Positions 17,890 to 28,600 are shown, numbered from the stretch's first letter. The stretch is 64,000 nucleotides of DNA from Acinetobacter sp. ANC 4648 (GCF_002135345.1 NZ_NEGI01000001.1:186001-250000); one strand, 5' to 3'. Numbers and translations: made by a program. The notes: generated from the sequence alone by a model not told the origin.

Positions 17890-17916
17890 CCGCCCCGCAA
17901 AAATCTTGAGGGGCGG
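17890..17916 (-). promoter_or_regulatory. GC-rich hairpin in the rpsM leader
   Basis: Arms CCGCCCC and GGGGCGG (17890-17896 and 17910-17916) form a 7-bp all-G/C stem in the only sizeable gap between rpmJ and rpsM. No T run follows it, so a simple terminator is unlikely. The position matches the S4 translational operator (alpha operon leader) of other gammaproteobacteria; this is an inference from place, not from shared sequence. Confidence 0.5.
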
Positions 17917-17961
17917 ATAATAACCTAATTTGCCTACTGAAATCAACAGGTCTAAATTAAA

Positions 17962-18078
17962 TTAACCTTGACGCTGTTTATGACGAGGTTCTGCGCTGCA
18001 AATTACGCGAATAACCCCATTACGACGGATAACTTTACAGCTACCACAAATTTTCTTTACAGAAGCTTGAACTTTCAT
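17962..18078 (-). CDS. rpmJ: 50S ribosomal protein L36
   Basis: A 38-residue gene read directly on the minus strand, from ATG at 18076-18078 to TAA at 17962-17964. It begins [19 protein letters not shown] and ends [12 protein letters not shown]. The CxxC plus later Cys and His form the zinc site, so this is the zinc-binding form. It lies 20 bases behind secY, as in E. coli. Confidence 0.97.
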
Positions 18079-18098
18079 AATGAAACCTCTAAGTGCGC

Positions 18099-19457
18099 TT
18101 ATCCCTTAGGATGAGCAGTCGTTTTTCTCATTAACGTTTGATCATCATACTGGTGAGAAGTGAGATGAGCTTGTAGCTGAGCCATAAAGTCCATCACAAC
18201 AACAACTACAATTAGCAAAGAAGTACCACCCAAATGGAATGGAATACCAAAAGAACTTTGCAAAATCATTGGCATTAAGCAAATAATTGTAATGTAGATT
18301 GCACCAATAAAAGTCAAACGATTAAGAATATGATCTAAGTAACGAGCAGTTTGCTCACCTGGGCGAATACCAGGTACATAAGCCCCGCTGCGTTTCAAGT
18401 TTTCTGCTACTTCTTTCGGACTAAATACAAGTGCCGTATAAAAATAACAGAAAAAGATAATTAACGCACCGAAGAGCACCAAATACAAAGGTTGTCCAGG
18501 CGATAACACTAATGCCAAATCTTGTAGCGAACGCTTCACGATTCCTGCATTTGGATCAGCACTACCTAACCATTGACCTAAACTTGCAGGGAACAACAAT
18601 AACGAACTAGCGAAAATTGCTGGAATTACCCCTGCCATATTAATCTTCAATGGCAAATGTGTTTGCTGTGCAGTGAATACACGACGCCCTTGCTGCTTTT
18701 GAGCATAGTTTACAGGTATACGACGTTGAGCTTTCTCAATAAATATAATAGCCGCAAGCACCGCCAAAGAGAGTAAACCAAAAACAGCTAAACCGATTAA
18801 GCTTGACTGACCATTTTCAACTGAAGAAAATGATTGGATTACTAAATTTGGAAGACCTGCCACAATCCCTGCAAAAATGATCATTGAAATTCCATTACCA
18901 ACACCACGTTCGGTAATTTGTTCCCCTAACCACATTAAGAACATGGTACCCGCAACTAACGACGTTAGTGCTGGAACATAAAATGCAAGACCTGAAGTCA
19001 AAGTAATCCCTTGACTGATCAGTCCCGCACACATTCCGATACCTTGGACCAATGCAAGTAATAGCGTGCCATAACGCGTATATTGATTAATCTTACGCTT
19101 ACCCTGCTCGCCCTCTTTCTTTAATGCTTCTAGCGAAGGAACAACAGTCGACATCAACTGCACAATAATTGATGCAGAAATGTACGGCATAATTCCTAAC
19201 GCCAAAATAGACATTCGCTCCAATGCCCCGCCCGAGAACATATTAAACAAACCTAAAAAAGTACCTTCATTAGCTTTGAAAAAATGTGCTAGAGCGACAT
19301 TATCGATACCTGGTAGAGGAATATGCGTTCCTAGTCGAAAGACCACTAATGCGCCAACTAAGAACATTAATCGACGAATGATTTCACGATATTTCACATG
19401 AAATGGTTGGCCTTTCATCATGTTAACATGACCTGTAGAACTAGGAGACATAGTCAC
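18099..19457 (-). CDS. secY: Preprotein translocase subunit SecY
   Basis: 452 residues with ten hydrophobic helices forming the protein-conducting channel of the SecYEG translocon in the inner membrane. The plug/first-helix region [12 protein letters not shown] and the cytoplasmic loops [16 protein letters not shown] and [11 protein letters not shown] are conserved. The frame starts with GTG at 19457, nine bases after a GAGGAG Shine-Dalgarno located inside the end of rplO; an in-frame ATG at 19451 is less well spaced. Six bases separate it from rplO. Confidence 0.97.
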
Positions 19458-19463
19458 TCGCGA

Positions 19464-19904
19464 TTACTCCTCGACTTTACCGCCAGCAGCTTCAACAGCA
19501 GCTTTAGCGCCTTTAGTCAATGCAACACCTTGGATAGTGAATGCACGAGTGATTTCACCAGAAAGAACGATACGAGCACGAATCATATCTTTACGTACTA
19601 CGTTCGCAGCTTTTAAAGTTTCAAGAGAAACAATATCACCTTCAACTTTAGTAAGCTCAGATAAACGTACTTCAGCAGTTTTCAAAGCCAATTGGCTAGT
19701 GAAACCGAATTTAGGCAAACGACGATATAACGCTGTTTGACCGCCTTCGAAACCTGGACGTGTACCACCGCTTTTACGTGAATTTTGACCTTTGACACCA
19801 CGGCCACCAGTCTTACCAACGCCAGAACCGATACCACGGCCTAAACGACGGCTGTCACGTTTTGCACCTTCAGCAGGTGCAAGTTCATTTAAACGCAGAG
19901 TCAT
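19464..19904 (-). CDS. rplO: 50S ribosomal protein L15
   Basis: 146 residues, with the Gly/Arg-rich N-terminal arm ([21 protein letters not shown]) that threads into the large subunit and the C-terminal globular domain of uL15. It is three bases from rpmD and six from secY. Confidence 0.98.
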   Translation of the reverse strand: MTLRLNELAPAEGAKRDSRRLGRGIGSGVGKTGGRGVKGQNSRKSGGTRPGFEGGQTALYRRLPKFGFTSQLALKTAEVRLSELTKVEGDIVSLETLKAANVVRKDMIRARIVLSGEITRAFTIQGVALTKGAKAAVEAAGGKVEE

Positions 19905-19907
19905 GGC

Positions 19908-20084
19908 TTATTCCTCTACACTAACCATATAGTAAACTTTGTTGACCATACCACGATTAGAAGGTGTATCTAAAACTTCTACAGTATGACCAATACGACG
20001 CAGACCTAAACCTTGTAGGCAAAGTTTGTGATTTTTCAAACGATGCGAAGAAGATTTAGTCTGGGTAACTTTAATCGTTTTCAT
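19908..20084 (-). CDS. rpmD: 50S ribosomal protein L30
   Basis: A 58-residue gene read directly on the minus strand, ATG at 20082-20084 and TAA at 19908-19910. It starts [20 protein letters not shown] and contains [21 protein letters not shown], typical of the short bacterial uL30. It fits exactly between rpsE and rplO with gaps of six and three bases. Confidence 0.97.
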   Translation of the reverse strand: MKTIKVTQTKSSSHRLKNHKLCLQGLGLRRIGHTVEVLDTPSNRGMVNKVYYMVSVEE

Positions 20085-20090
20085 GATTGA

Positions 20091-20588
20091 TTACCCTTGA
20101 ATTTGTGCTACTGAAAGACCACGTTTCGCAGCGACTTTCTCAGGAGAAGTCATATCACGCAAACCTTTAAAAGTTGCGTTAACTACGTTAGCAGCGTTAG
20201 TAGAACCGTAACATTTAGCAAGTACGTTATGTACACCAGCCGCTTCTAAAACAGCGCGCATAGCGCCACCAGCAATTACGCCAGTACCTTCAGAAGCAGG
20301 TTGCATATATACACGGCTTGCACCATGACGAGCATTCACAGGGTGTTGCAGAGTAGTACCTGCAAGATCAACGGTAATCATGTTACGACGAGCAGCTTCA
20401 AGTGCTTTAGAAATAGCAGCTGGAACTTCACGTGCTTTACCACGACCAAAACCTACACGACCATTACCATCACCAACCACAGTCAATGCTGTGAAAGAGA
20501 AGATACGACCACCCTTAACAACTTTGGCTACACGATCAACGGCAACCAGTTTCTCAACGAAACCTTCGTTTTGTTCAACTTTAGCCAT
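20091..20588 (-). CDS. rpsE: 30S ribosomal protein S5
   Basis: 165 residues. The N-terminal double-stranded RNA-binding-like domain ([21 protein letters not shown]) and the C-terminal GHD-fold part ([20 protein letters not shown]) identify uS5, which is involved in translational fidelity. Two bases separate it from rplR. Confidence 0.98.
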   Translation of the reverse strand: MAKVEQNEGFVEKLVAVDRVAKVVKGGRIFSFTALTVVGDGNGRVGFGRGKAREVPAAISKALEAARRNMITVDLAGTTLQHPVNARHGASRVYMQPASEGTGVIAGGAMRAVLEAAGVHNVLAKCYGSTNAANVVNATFKGLRDMTSPEKVAAKRGLSVAQIQG

Positions 20589-20590
20589 GA

Positions 20591-20941
20591 TTAGAACTCC
20601 AAGCCGTTTTCACGAGCAGCATCAGCCAAGGCTTTGATACGACCATGATATTTGAAACCAGAACGGTCAAATGCAACTTTAGTTATACCAGCAGCTTTCG
20701 CACGCTGAGCAACCAATGCACCAACTTTCATTGCTGCATCGACATTACCAGTAGTACCACTACGTAATGTTGCATCCAAAGTAGAAGCTTGCGCTAATAC
20801 TTTGCCACCATCGGCTGAAATAACTTGCGCATAGATGTGACGCGGCGTGCGGTTTACACACAAACGAGTCGCACCCAATGCACGTATGTGCAAGCGTGTG
20901 CTTTTCGCACGACGCAAGCGGGTTTGTTTCTTTTCGTTCAT
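20591..20941 (-). CDS. rplR: 50S ribosomal protein L18
   Basis: 116 residues, a 5S rRNA-binding protein. The [16 protein letters not shown] strand region and C-terminal [20 protein letters not shown] are characteristic of uL18. It ends two bases before rpsE. Confidence 0.98.
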   Translation of the reverse strand: MNEKKQTRLRRAKSTRLHIRALGATRLCVNRTPRHIYAQVISADGGKVLAQASTLDATLRSGTTGNVDAAMKVGALVAQRAKAAGITKVAFDRSGFKYHGRIKALADAARENGLEF

Positions 20942-20956
20942 AAGAACCTCGCGCCT

Positions 20957-21490
20957 TTATTTCTTCTTAGCTTCTTTACGAAGAACAACTTCATCCGAAT
21001 AACGAACACCTTTACCTTTATACGGCTCTGGTGGACGGTATCCACGGATATCTGCAGCCACTTGACCCAATGCATGTTTATCAGCCGATTTAAGGATGAT
21101 TTCAGTTGCAATTGGAGTTTCAGCAGTTACGCCTTCAGGAAGTTTGTATTCAACCGGGTGTGAAAAACCAAGGTTAAGGTTGACAACGTCACCTTTAACC
21201 GCTGCTTTATAACCAACACCGATAAGTTGTAACTTACGTTCGAAACCTTCGCTAACCCCTTTTACAAGGTTATTTAATACAGCGCGAGCAGTACCGGCTT
21301 GCATCCAAGCGTCTTTCGACTCTTTAACTGGAGCAACTTGAAGTTTACCTTCTTCCTGTTTAAGCTCGACCAGCGCATGCAGGTTGAGAGACAACGTACC
21401 TTTGCTGCCTTTCACTTCGACCTGCCGGCCGTTCTGAGTAACTGTTACACCATTTGGTACAGTTACTGGGGCTTTAGCCACACGAGACAT
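20957..21490 (-). CDS. rplF: 50S ribosomal protein L6
   Basis: 177 residues built of two repeated domains, with the conserved C-terminal [20 protein letters not shown] near residues 150-170. uL6 lies near the GTPase-associated region of the large subunit. It is 15 bases from rplR. Confidence 0.98.
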   Translation of the reverse strand: MSRVAKAPVTVPNGVTVTQNGRQVEVKGSKGTLSLNLHALVELKQEEGKLQVAPVKESKDAWMQAGTARAVLNNLVKGVSEGFERKLQLIGVGYKAAVKGDVVNLNLGFSHPVEYKLPEGVTAETPIATEIILKSADKHALGQVAADIRGYRPPEPYKGKGVRYSDEVVLRKEAKKK

Positions 21491-21503
21491 GAGGAATCAC
21501 CTA

Positions 21504-21899
21504 TTAAGAAACAAAAGCAATAACTTCACCACCGATGCCTGCAGCACGTGCAGCGCGATCAGTCATGATGCCTTTGCTTGTAGAAACAATTGCAACACCT
21601 AAACCTTGCTTAACGCTCGGTAGCTTATCTTTACCGCGATACTGACGTAGACCTGGACGGCTTACGCGTTTCACAGTTTCAATAACTGGTTTGCCTTCAA
21701 AATATTTTAAAGTAATCGTTAATGTAGGTTTGCCTTCATTAGCAGCTACTTCTACATTAGAGATATAACCTTCTTGTTGAAGTACGTTTGCAATTGCAAC
21801 TTTCAACTTAGAATTAGGCATAGAAACTGTTTGTTTCTTACCCATTTGTGCGTTACGAACACGTGTTAGCATGTCGGCAACGGTATCTTGCATACTCAT
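21504..21899 (-). CDS. rpsH: 30S ribosomal protein S8
   Basis: 131 residues, opening [20 protein letters not shown] and with the C-terminal [20 protein letters not shown] that binds 16S rRNA helix 21. In E. coli uS8 is the translational repressor of the spc operon, acting near rplE. Confidence 0.98.
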   Translation of the reverse strand: MSMQDTVADMLTRVRNAQMGKKQTVSMPNSKLKVAIANVLQQEGYISNVEVAANEGKPTLTITLKYFEGKPVIETVKRVSRPGLRQYRGKDKLPSVKQGLGVAIVSTSKGIMTDRAARAAGIGGEVIAFVS

Positions 21900-21911
21900 T
21901 ATAGTCGCTCC

Positions 21912-22217
21912 TTACCAGCTTGCCTTAACAACGCCAGGTACATCACCTTGCATTACTGTTTCACGTAATTTGTTACGGCTTAGACCGAACTTACGGAAAT
22001 AACCGTGAGGACGACCAGTTAAACCACAACGGTTACGAAGACGTACCGGTGATGCATTACGCGGCAATGCTTGAAACTTCATCATCGCTTCAAAACGCTC
22101 TTCTTCGCTAGCATTTACATTTGCAATTGTTGCTTTTAATTCAGCACGTTTTGCAGCAAATTTAGCAACAGTAGCTTCGCGTTTTAACTCGCGATTAATC
22201 ATACTTTTCTTAGCCAT
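21912..22217 (-). CDS. rpsN: 30S ribosomal protein S14, zinc-free form
   Basis: 101 residues, the long form of uS14. The C-terminal [20 protein letters not shown] is conserved, but the zinc-binding CxxC pairs of the short form are absent (a single Cys). It is 12 bases from rpsH and 9 from rplE. Confidence 0.98.
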   Translation of the reverse strand: MAKKSMINRELKREATVAKFAAKRAELKATIANVNASEEERFEAMMKFQALPRNASPVRLRNRCGLTGRPHGYFRKFGLSRNKLRETVMQGDVPGVVKASW

Positions 22218-22226
22218 ATCGACCTC

Positions 22227-22763
22227 TTATTTGAACGGGAAGCCGAATGCACGCATTAGCGCACGGCCTTCGTCATCGGTGCGAGCAGTCGTAGTAATGG
22301 TAATATCCATACCACGAATACGATCAATCTTATCGAAATCGATTTCAGGGAACATGATTTGTTCCTTCAAACCCATCGAATAGTTACCACGACCATCAAA
22401 TGATTTCGCTGAGAAACCACGGAAGTCACGGATACGAGGGATTGCAATCGCGATCAAACGGTCTAAGAATTCGTACATTTGGTCGCCACGTAAAGTGACT
22501 TTACAACCAATTGGCCAACCATCACGGATTTTAAAACCAGCGATTGATTTGCGCGCAAGTGTCAATACTGGTTTTTGACCAGCAATGGCTTGCATGTCCG
22601 ATAATGCGCCGTCTAATAATTTCTTATCAGCAGAAGCTGCACCAACACCCATATTAATGGTGATTTTAGTAATGCGTGGAATTTGCATTACATTCTCAAG
22701 ACTCAAAGTTTCTTTCAACTGAGTCTTAAGTTCTTCGTTATAACGTGTTCTAAGTCTGGCCAT
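22227..22763 (-). CDS. rplE: 50S ribosomal protein L5
   Basis: 178 residues, a 5S rRNA-binding protein of the central protuberance. Landmarks are [15 protein letters not shown] near residue 30 and the C-terminal [20 protein letters not shown]. In E. coli the S8 operator lies at the rplX-rplE junction; here that gap is only 15 bases. Confidence 0.98.
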   Translation of the reverse strand: MARLRTRYNEELKTQLKETLSLENVMQIPRITKITINMGVGAASADKKLLDGALSDMQAIAGQKPVLTLARKSIAGFKIRDGWPIGCKVTLRGDQMYEFLDRLIAIAIPRIRDFRGFSAKSFDGRGNYSMGLKEQIMFPEIDFDKIDRIRGMDITITTTARTDDEGRALMRAFGFPFK

Positions 22764-22778
22764 CGCCGTTTCAACCTA

Positions 22779-23096
22779 TTACTTCGCTACCGCCAATGAT
22801 TCACCATTTGACTTAAGTACGCGAGTTTTCACGCCTTCAATCACTTGGTAACCAACACGGTCAGCTTTTTGGGTTGTAGCATTAAAAATCGCCACGTTTG
22901 AGATATGAAGCGAAGCTTCCTGAGTAACAATACCGCCTTCAGCGCCAGTTACTTTATTCGGCTTTTGATGCTTCTTCACTAAATTAAGGCCTTCAACCTT
23001 AACACGGTCATTCGAAACCGACAAAACAGTACCCTGTTTGCCTTTTTCTTTACCTGCGATCACAATTACTTGATCGCCTTTTCTAATCTTAGCCAT
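22779..23096 (-). CDS. rplX: 50S ribosomal protein L24
   Basis: 105 residues with an N-terminal KOW motif ([20 protein letters not shown]). uL24 is an early assembly initiator of the large subunit. It is 11 bases from rplN. Confidence 0.98.
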   Translation of the reverse strand: MAKIRKGDQVIVIAGKEKGKQGTVLSVSNDRVKVEGLNLVKKHQKPNKVTGAEGGIVTQEASLHISNVAIFNATTQKADRVGYQVIEGVKTRVLKSNGESLAVAK

Positions 23097-23107
23097 GATT
23101 GCCTCTA

Positions 23108-23476
23108 TTATAGAACTTCAGGAGCCAATGAAATGATTTTCATGAACTGTTCAGTACGAAGTTCACGAGTCACTGGTCCAAAAATACGAGTTGCAATCGG
23201 CGCTTTGTTCGTGTTCAAAATAACTGCAGCATTATCATCAAAACGGATCACTGAACCATCTGGACGACGAATGCCGAATTTAGTGCGAACTACAACTGCA
23301 TTCATCACGTCGCCTTTTTTAACACGGCCACGTGGGATTGCTTCTTTTACAGTAACTTTAATAATATCGCCAACAGAAGCATAACGACGGTGCGATCCAC
23401 CAAGTACTTTAATACATTGTACGCGGCGAGCACCACTGTTGTCTGCTACGTCGAGCATACTTTCGGTTTGAATCAT
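23108..23476 (-). CDS. rplN: 50S ribosomal protein L14
   Basis: 122 residues starting [20 protein letters not shown], the usual uL14 N-terminus. In E. coli it is the first gene of the spc operon. Here it follows a 91-base gap that contains a hairpin and a promoter-like sequence. Confidence 0.98.
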   Translation of the reverse strand: MIQTESMLDVADNSGARRVQCIKVLGGSHRRYASVGDIIKVTVKEAIPRGRVKKGDVMNAVVVRTKFGIRRPDGSVIRFDDNAAVILNTNKAPIATRIFGPVTRELRTEQFMKIISLAPEVL

Positions 23477-23503
23477 TGCCCTACTCCAAAACCGAGCAAC
23501 ACC

Positions 23504-23544
23504 GGTCGCAATTTCAAGGGCTCAAAGAGTACTCGAAATTGACC
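23504..23544 (-). promoter_or_regulatory. Hairpin at the S10/spc junction
   Basis: Read on the minus strand, GGTC+AATTTC pairs with GAAATT+GACC, with two unpaired bases on the 3' arm, around a loop of about 19 bases. No T run follows. TTGCAT and TACTCT with a 17-base spacer overlap the hairpin (about 23527-23555) and could be a promoter for the spc genes. Confidence 0.4.
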
Positions 23545-23567
23545 GATGATGCAACAAGAACGTCTAA

Positions 23568-23825
23568 TTACTCAGCAGCTGCTTCAACAACTTCAACCAA
23601 AGTCCATGCTTTAGTTTTAGAAATTGGGCGGCTTTCTTTAATGGTTACAACATCGCCAGTCTTAGCAGTGTTGTTCTCATCATGAGCGTGTAATTTTGTT
23701 GAACGGCGGATTGATTTGCCATACAACGGATGTTGAACGCGGCGTTCAATAAGAACAACAATAGACTTGTCCATTTTGTCACTTACGACTTTGCCAGTTA
23801 ACGTGCGAACTGTTTGCTCACTCAT
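23568..23825 (-). CDS. rpsQ: 30S ribosomal protein S17
   Basis: 85 residues, OB-fold 16S rRNA-binding protein. The signature [20 protein letters not shown] is intact. The start overlaps the end of rpmC by four bases (ATGA), so translation is coupled. It is the last gene of the S10 segment. Confidence 0.98.
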   Translation of the reverse strand: MSEQTVRTLTGKVVSDKMDKSIVVLIERRVQHPLYGKSIRRSTKLHAHDENNTAKTGDVVTIKESRPISKTKAWTLVEVVEAAAE

Positions 23826-24019
23826 TGTCCGTTCCCCTGTTTTTCGGTAAGGAGGGTCTTAATACGAGCAATAGTCTTACGAGTAAGTGCAACTTCGTGC
23901 GATTTACCCAATTGACCAGTTGATTTTGCCATACGAAGACGGAATTGGTTCAACTGTTGCTCATCAAGCAAAGTTGTCAACTCTTCTACCGATTTTTCAC
24001 GTAGATCTTTAGTATTCAT
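23822..24019 (-). CDS. rpmC: 50S ribosomal protein L29
   Basis: 65 residues, two-helix uL29 near the exit tunnel, with the usual [21 protein letters not shown]-terminus. It overlaps rplP by one base and rpsQ by four, indicating tight translational coupling. Confidence 0.98.
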   Translation of the reverse strand: MNTKDLREKSVEELTTLLDEQQLNQFRLRMAKSTGQLGKSHEVALTRKTIARIKTLLTEKQGNGQ

Positions 24020-24432
24020 TACATTACCGTCCGAGTCACGATAGTGGTTTTAAACGGAAGTTTAGCAGCTGCAAGCGTAAATGCTTCACGTGCCAATTCT
24101 TCGTTCACACCTTCCATTTCGTACAGGATCTTACCTGGTTTGATTTCACAAACCCAATATTCTACAGAACCTTTACCTTTACCCATACGCACTTCAAGAG
24201 GCTTTTGAGTAATTGGTTTGTCTGGGAATACACGGATAAAGATTTTACCACCACGCTTAACACGACGACTAATAGTACGACGCGCAGCTTCAATTTGACG
24301 CGCAGTCATACGACCACGTTCAAGTGATTTAAGTGCGATGGTACCAAAAGATACTGTGCTACCGCGATGTGCTAGACCAGTGTTACGGCCTTTCTGCATC
24401 TTACGGAATTTAGTACGTTTAGGTTGCAACAT
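24019..24432 (-). CDS. rplP: 50S ribosomal protein L16
   Basis: 137 residues starting [17 protein letters not shown], the standard uL16 N-terminus. uL16 helps organise the A-site tRNA region. It is three bases from rpsC. Confidence 0.98.
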   Translation of the reverse strand: MLQPKRTKFRKMQKGRNTGLAHRGSTVSFGTIALKSLERGRMTARQIEAARRTISRRVKRGGKIFIRVFPDKPITQKPLEVRMGKGKGSVEYWVCEIKPGKILYEMEGVNEELAREAFTLAAAKLPFKTTIVTRTVM

Positions 24433-24435
24433 GGA

Positions 24436-25188
24436 TTATTCTCCTTTTTCAGCAGAACGATCATTGCGACGACCACGACGCTCTTGACCTTCACCACGAC
24501 CGCGACCGCGTTTAGCTGGACGTTCTTCTGCAGGAGCAGGGTTCATGACTTGTTTCATGCCACCTAAGATCTCACCACGGAAAACCCAAACTTTAACACC
24601 AATCGTACCGTAAGTTGTTTCAGCACGTACAGATGAGTAGTCGATGTCCGCACGAAGTGTATGCAAAGGTACACGACCTTCACGATACCATTCTGTACGT
24701 GCAATCTCAGCACCACCTAAACGACCAGAAACTTCAACTTTAATACCTTTAGCACCAGAACGCATCGAGTTCTGTACCGCACGCTTCATAGCACGACGGA
24801 ACATTACACGTTTTTCTAATTGAGAAGCAATTGCTTCAGCAACTAAACGAGCGTCTAAATCTGGGCGATCGATTTCGCTGATACTTACTTGCGCAGGAAT
24901 ACCCATAATTTGAGTAAGTTCACGCTGTAATTTCTCAATATCTTCGCCTTTTTTACCGATTACGATACCTGGACGAGCAGTGCTAATAGTTACTTTAGCA
25001 GCGCCTGTAGGACGTTCGATAAGAATATTGCTGATCATCGCATTTTTAAGTTTTTTGTTCAAAAACTCACGAACTTGAAGATCTTTAAGCAAATATTCAG
25101 CGTATTGCTTCGGACTCGCGTACCAGTTAGCGTTATGACGTTTCACAACACCTAGGCGGATACCGATTGGATGAACCTTCTGACCCAT
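24436..25188 (-). CDS. rpsC: 30S ribosomal protein S3
   Basis: 250 residues. A KH RNA-binding domain ([20 protein letters not shown]) lies near residues 60-85 and the C-terminal domain has [18 protein letters not shown]. It forms part of the mRNA entry channel. The tail is longer than in E. coli (233 residues) and is rich in Arg/Gly/Glu. Confidence 0.98.
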   Translation of the reverse strand: MGQKVHPIGIRLGVVKRHNANWYASPKQYAEYLLKDLQVREFLNKKLKNAMISNILIERPTGAAKVTISTARPGIVIGKKGEDIEKLQRELTQIMGIPAQVSISEIDRPDLDARLVAEAIASQLEKRVMFRRAMKRAVQNSMRSGAKGIKVEVSGRLGGAEIARTEWYREGRVPLHTLRADIDYSSVRAETTYGTIGVKVWVFRGEILGGMKQVMNPAPAEERPAKRGRGRGEGQERRGRRNDRSAEKGE

Positions 25189-25189
25189 A

Positions 25190-25522
25190 TCAAACCCCTA
25201 CCTTAACGGTGATGTGACAAGTACGCTTAGTAATACGATCTGCACGGCCTTTAGCACGTGGCATAATACGTTTAAGGCTAGTGCCTTCATCAACGTAAAT
25301 CGTAGAAACTTTAAGGTCGTCTACATCTAAACTGTTATTATGTTCAGCGTTTGCAATTGCAGATTCTAAAGCTTTTTTCACAATCGCTGCAGCTTTTTTA
25401 TTGCTGAAGTTCAAGATATTAAGCGCGTGAGCAATAGATTTGCCACGGATTAGATCTGCAACCAAACGAGTTTTTTGTGCCGAGATAGCGGCACCGCGTA
25501 ATTTAGCAGTAACTTCCATCAT
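25190..25522 (-). CDS. rplV: 50S ribosomal protein L22
   Basis: 110 residues, with the extended beta-hairpin ([19 protein letters not shown]) that lines the exit tunnel and influences macrolide binding. Two adjacent ATG codons (25520-25522 and 25517-25519) are both possible starts; the AAGGTG Shine-Dalgarno fits the second slightly better. One base separates it from rpsC. Confidence 0.97.
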   Translation of the reverse strand: MMEVTAKLRGAAISAQKTRLVADLIRGKSIAHALNILNFSNKKAAAIVKKALESAIANAEHNNSLDVDDLKVSTIYVDEGTSLKRIMPRAKGRADRITKRTCHITVKVGV

Positions 25523-25528
25523 AGCACC

Positions 25529-25804
25529 TTAACGTTTAGACTTCTTGTCAACACCGTGACCACGATAGGTACGAGTTGGCGCGAATTCACCGAGTTTATG
25601 ACCAACCATATGTTCAGATACAATTACCGGAACATGGTTACGACCATTATGGACAGAAATTGTTAAACCAACAAAATCCGGGAGGATCATCGAACGACGC
25701 GACCAAGTTTTGATCGGCTTACGGTTATTAGCCGCGATAGCCGCTTCAACCTTAGCGAACAAGTGCGCATCGACGAATGGGCCTTTTTTCAGAGAACGAG
25801 GCAT
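25529..25804 (-). CDS. rpsS: 30S ribosomal protein S19
   Basis: 91 residues starting [20 protein letters not shown] and ending in the [16 protein letters not shown] signature of uS19 in the 30S head. It is six bases from rplV. Confidence 0.98.
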   Translation of the reverse strand: MPRSLKKGPFVDAHLFAKVEAAIAANNRKPIKTWSRRSMILPDFVGLTISVHNGRNHVPVIVSEHMVGHKLGEFAPTRTYRGHGVDKKSKR

Positions 25805-25823
25805 TGTCAGATTCCTTTACTTG

Positions 25824-26648
25824 TTACTTAACGCGACGGTCGCGAATAATCATCTTAGTCGTACGCTTATTGGTACGTGTCTTGTACCCTTTAGCTTTTT
25901 GACCCCATGGGCTTACAGGTTGAATACCTTTATTACGCCCTTCACCACCACCATGTGGATGGTCAACTGGGTTCATTGCCATACCACGTACGGTAGGACG
26001 AATGCCACGCCAGCGAGATGCACCTGCTTTACCAAGTGAACGAAGGTTGCTTTCTTGGTTAGAAACTTCACCAAGAACCGCACGACATTCAACGTGAATT
26101 TTACGCATTTCGCCAGAACGTAGACGAACAATAGCGTAAGAACCGTCACGACCCAACAACTGAACCGAAGTACCAGCTGAACGAGCTAACTGCGCGCCTT
26201 TACCGATTTTAAGTTCGACGTTGTGAAGAGTAGAACCAATAGGCATGTTACGAAGTGGTAAGCAGTTACCTGGACGAATTGGAGCATCGTTACCAGATTG
26301 TACTTTATCACCAGCACGTAAGCCTTTAGCTGCAATAATATAACGACGTTCACCATCAGCATACAAAACTAAAGCAATGTGTGCAGTACGGTTAGGATCG
26401 TATTCAATACGTTCTACAGTGGCTGGAATGCCATCTTTATTACGTTTGAAGTCAACAAGACGGTAGTTTTGTTTATGACCACCACCAACATGACGAGTTG
26501 TAATGTGACCGTTATTATTACGACCACCAGTACGTTTTTTAGCTTCAACCAACGGAGAGTACGGTGCGCCTTTATGAAGATGGTCGTGAACGACTTTCTC
26601 TACAAAGCGACGTCCTGGAGACGTTGGCTTACATTTTTGAATAGGCAT
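25824..26648 (-). CDS. rplB: 50S ribosomal protein L2
   Basis: 274 residues. uL2 is needed for subunit association and peptidyl transfer. The C-terminal [17 protein letters not shown] loop that reaches the catalytic centre is intact, including the conserved His near residue 230. Confidence 0.98.
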   Translation of the reverse strand: MPIQKCKPTSPGRRFVEKVVHDHLHKGAPYSPLVEAKKRTGGRNNNGHITTRHVGGGHKQNYRLVDFKRNKDGIPATVERIEYDPNRTAHIALVLYADGERRYIIAAKGLRAGDKVQSGNDAPIRPGNCLPLRNMPIGSTLHNVELKIGKGAQLARSAGTSVQLLGRDGSYAIVRLRSGEMRKIHVECRAVLGEVSNQESNLRSLGKAGASRWRGIRPTVRGMAMNPVDHPHGGGEGRNKGIQPVSPWGQKAKGYKTRTNKRTTKMIIRDRRVK

Positions 26649-26659
26649 AAATTTCGTCC

Positions 26660-26980
26660 TTATTCCGCTGCGCTTTCAGCGGTATCGCCCAAGTCAGCCA
26701 TCTCAACATCTTGGCCAGCTTTCAGGGTGACGTATGCTTTTTTAACATCAGAACGACGTCCTAATGTTTTACCAAAGCGTTTAGTCTTACCTTTAGTGAT
26801 AGTCGTGTTAACTTTAACAACTTCCACACCAAAGAGTTGCTCAACTGCTTTTTTGATTTCAAGTTTATTTGCATCAAGTGCAACTTTAAAAACTTGAACA
26901 CCAGCAGCCTCACCTAAAGCTTGAGCTTTTTCTGAGAACACAGGCCCTTTTAGGATTTGATAGATACGTTCGTTGTTCAT
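26660..26980 (-). CDS. rplW: 50S ribosomal protein L23
   Basis: 106 residues. uL23 sits at the exit tunnel and docks trigger factor and SRP. The loop [20 protein letters not shown] is conserved. Its start overlaps the rplD stop by four bases. Confidence 0.98.
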   Translation of the reverse strand: MNNERIYQILKGPVFSEKAQALGEAAGVQVFKVALDANKLEIKKAVEQLFGVEVVKVNTTITKGKTKRFGKTLGRRSDVKKAYVTLKAGQDVEMADLGDTAESAAE

Positions 26981-27579
26981 CCGAGTTCTACCTCAATTTT
27001 CTTAGCAGCAGCAACTGACATAACAACTTTATCGAACGCAATCAGACCGACTGGATCAATTGCAGCAGCATCAACCACATTTACATGTGGAAGGTTGCGC
27101 GCAGCAAGATACAGGTTCTCATCTACAGCTTCTGTAACGATTAATGCGCGAGTAGCGTTCAAGTCGTTAAGCTTAGCAAGCAATTCTTTAGTTTTTGGTG
27201 CTGTAACAGCAAAATCTTCAACCAAAATCAAACGATCTTGGCGAACAAGTTCAGCTAAGATACATTGCATTGCACCGCGGTACATTTTACGGTTAACTTT
27301 TTGAGACCAATCTTGTGGACGAGCAGCAAAAGTCTTACCACCACCAACCCAGATTGGGCTACGAATAGAACCAGCACGCGCACGGCCAGTACCTTTTTGA
27401 CGGAATGGTTTACGACCACCGCCAGATACATCACCACGTGATTTTTGAGCTTTAGAACCTTGACGACCACCAGCTAAATAAGCTGTAACAACTTGGTGTA
27501 CAAGAGCTTCATTAAACTCACGCCCGAAAGCAACTTCAGACAATTCAACAGCAGAGCCGGAAACAGTATTTAAATTCAC
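26977..27579 (-). CDS. rplD: 50S ribosomal protein L4
   Basis: 200 residues. The extended loop with [20 protein letters not shown] near residues 45-65 reaches the exit tunnel. In E. coli uL4 also represses its own S10 operon by acting on the leader RNA. Whether that applies here is unknown; candidate leader and intergenic hairpins are listed separately. Confidence 0.98.
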   Translation of the reverse strand: MNLNTVSGSAVELSEVAFGREFNEALVHQVVTAYLAGGRQGSKAQKSRGDVSGGGRKPFRQKGTGRARAGSIRSPIWVGGGKTFAARPQDWSQKVNRKMYRGAMQCILAELVRQDRLILVEDFAVTAPKTKELLAKLNDLNATRALIVTEAVDENLYLAARNLPHVNVVDAAAIDPVGLIAFDKVVMSVAAAKKIEVELG

Positions 27580-27590
27580 GTTATTTCCCC

Positions 27591-28229
27591 TCAGGCCTTG
27601 ATCGTAGGACGAACAGTAACGTTGCCACCAGTAGCACCAGGAATCGCGCCTTTAACAACAAGAACTGAACGTTCAACGTCGATAGCAACGATTTCAAGAC
27701 CCTGTGTAGTTACGCGTTCAGCGCCCATATGGCCGGCCATTTTCTTGCCTTTGAACACGCGACCAGGTGTCTGGTTTTGACCAGTAGAACCTAAAGAACG
27801 GTGAGAAAGTGAGTTACCATGAGTTGCATCTTGCGTACGGAAATTCCAACGCTTAACACCACCTTGGAAACCTTTACCTTTAGATTGCCCAGTTACGTCA
27901 ACAACCTGACCCACTGTAAACAATTCAACGGTAAGAGAACCACCAACTTCACGACCTTCAAGATCAGCTTCTGTAGCGCGGAATTCTTGAACCAAACGAC
28001 CAGCAGCAACACCCGCTTTCGCGAAATGGCCTTTTTGAGCGTTAGTTACGCGAGATTCGCGACGTTCACCAGTAGTGATTTGAATCGCTTGATAACCATC
28101 AGTTTCAAGCGTTTTGATTTGAGTGATACGGTTAGGATCAACCTCAATCACTGTAACAGGCACAGAGACACCAGCATCTGTAAAGATACGTGTCATACCG
28201 CACTTGCGACCGACTAAACCAATAGTCAT
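27591..28229 (-). CDS. rplC: 50S ribosomal protein L3
   Basis: 212 residues from the ATG at 28229, giving [16 protein letters not shown] like other uL3 proteins, with a GAGG Shine-Dalgarno nine bases upstream. A second ATG at 28235 is only three bases from that motif and is less likely. The [20 protein letters not shown] segment near residue 140 contains the Gln that is methylated in E. coli. Confidence 0.97.
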   Translation of the reverse strand: MTIGLVGRKCGMTRIFTDAGVSVPVTVIEVDPNRITQIKTLETDGYQAIQITTGERRESRVTNAQKGHFAKAGVAAGRLVQEFRATEADLEGREVGGSLTVELFTVGQVVDVTGQSKGKGFQGGVKRWNFRTQDATHGNSLSHRSLGSTGQNQTPGRVFKGKKMAGHMGAERVTTQGLEIVAIDVERSVLVVKGAIPGATGGNVTVRPTIKA

Positions 28230-28241
28230 GTGCATAAACCT

Positions 28242-28282
28242 CTAAAAAAGCGGCTTAATTAACTTAGAGCGTTAATTAACCG
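28242..28282 (-). terminator. Terminator-like hairpin between rpsJ and rplC
   Basis: On the minus strand, CGGTTAATTAAC pairs with GTTAATTAAGCCG (12 bp with one bulged G) around the 7-base loop GCTCTAA. CTTTTTT follows at once, then the rplC Shine-Dalgarno. It has the form of an intrinsic terminator inside an operon, so it may act as an attenuator that lowers expression of the genes after rpsJ. Confidence 0.6.
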
Positions 28283-28288
28283 AAAGCC

Positions 28289-28600
28289 TTAACCCAATGC
28301 GATCTGAACATCAACACCAGCTGCAAGATCTAACTTCATCAACGCATCAACAGTTTTGTCTGTTGGTTGAACGATGTCAATCAAACGCTTATAAGTGCGG
28401 ATTTCATACTGATCACGCGCATCTTTGTTTACATGCGGTGAAGTAAGAACGTTGAAGCGTTCGATGCGAGTAGGCATCGGGATTGGACCACACACTTGTG
28501 CTCCAGTACGCTTAGCGGTTTCTACGATCTCTTGAGAAGATTGATCAATCAGGCGATGATCAAAAGACTTAAGACGGATACGAATTCTCTGGTTAGACAT
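28289..28600 (-). CDS. rpsJ: 30S ribosomal protein S10
   Basis: 103 residues from the ATG at 28600, with [20 protein letters not shown] as the standard start and [20 protein letters not shown] in the middle. The frame is open to 28636 but a GGAG motif nine bases before 28600 and the family length favour this start. Besides its place in the 30S head, uS10 (NusE) takes part in transcription antitermination. First gene of the cluster. Confidence 0.97.
   Translation of the reverse strand: MSNQRIRIRLKSFDHRLIDQSSQEIVETAKRTGAQVCGPIPMPTRIERFNVLTSPHVNKDARDQYEIRTYKRLIDIVQPTDKTVDALMKLDLAAGVDVQIALG

Noticed and set aside
15045-28600. Plus-strand open frames of 60-170 codons across the ribosomal cluster
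   Set aside because: Every one lies opposite a well-identified ribosomal protein gene and has no recognisable product or Shine-Dalgarno.
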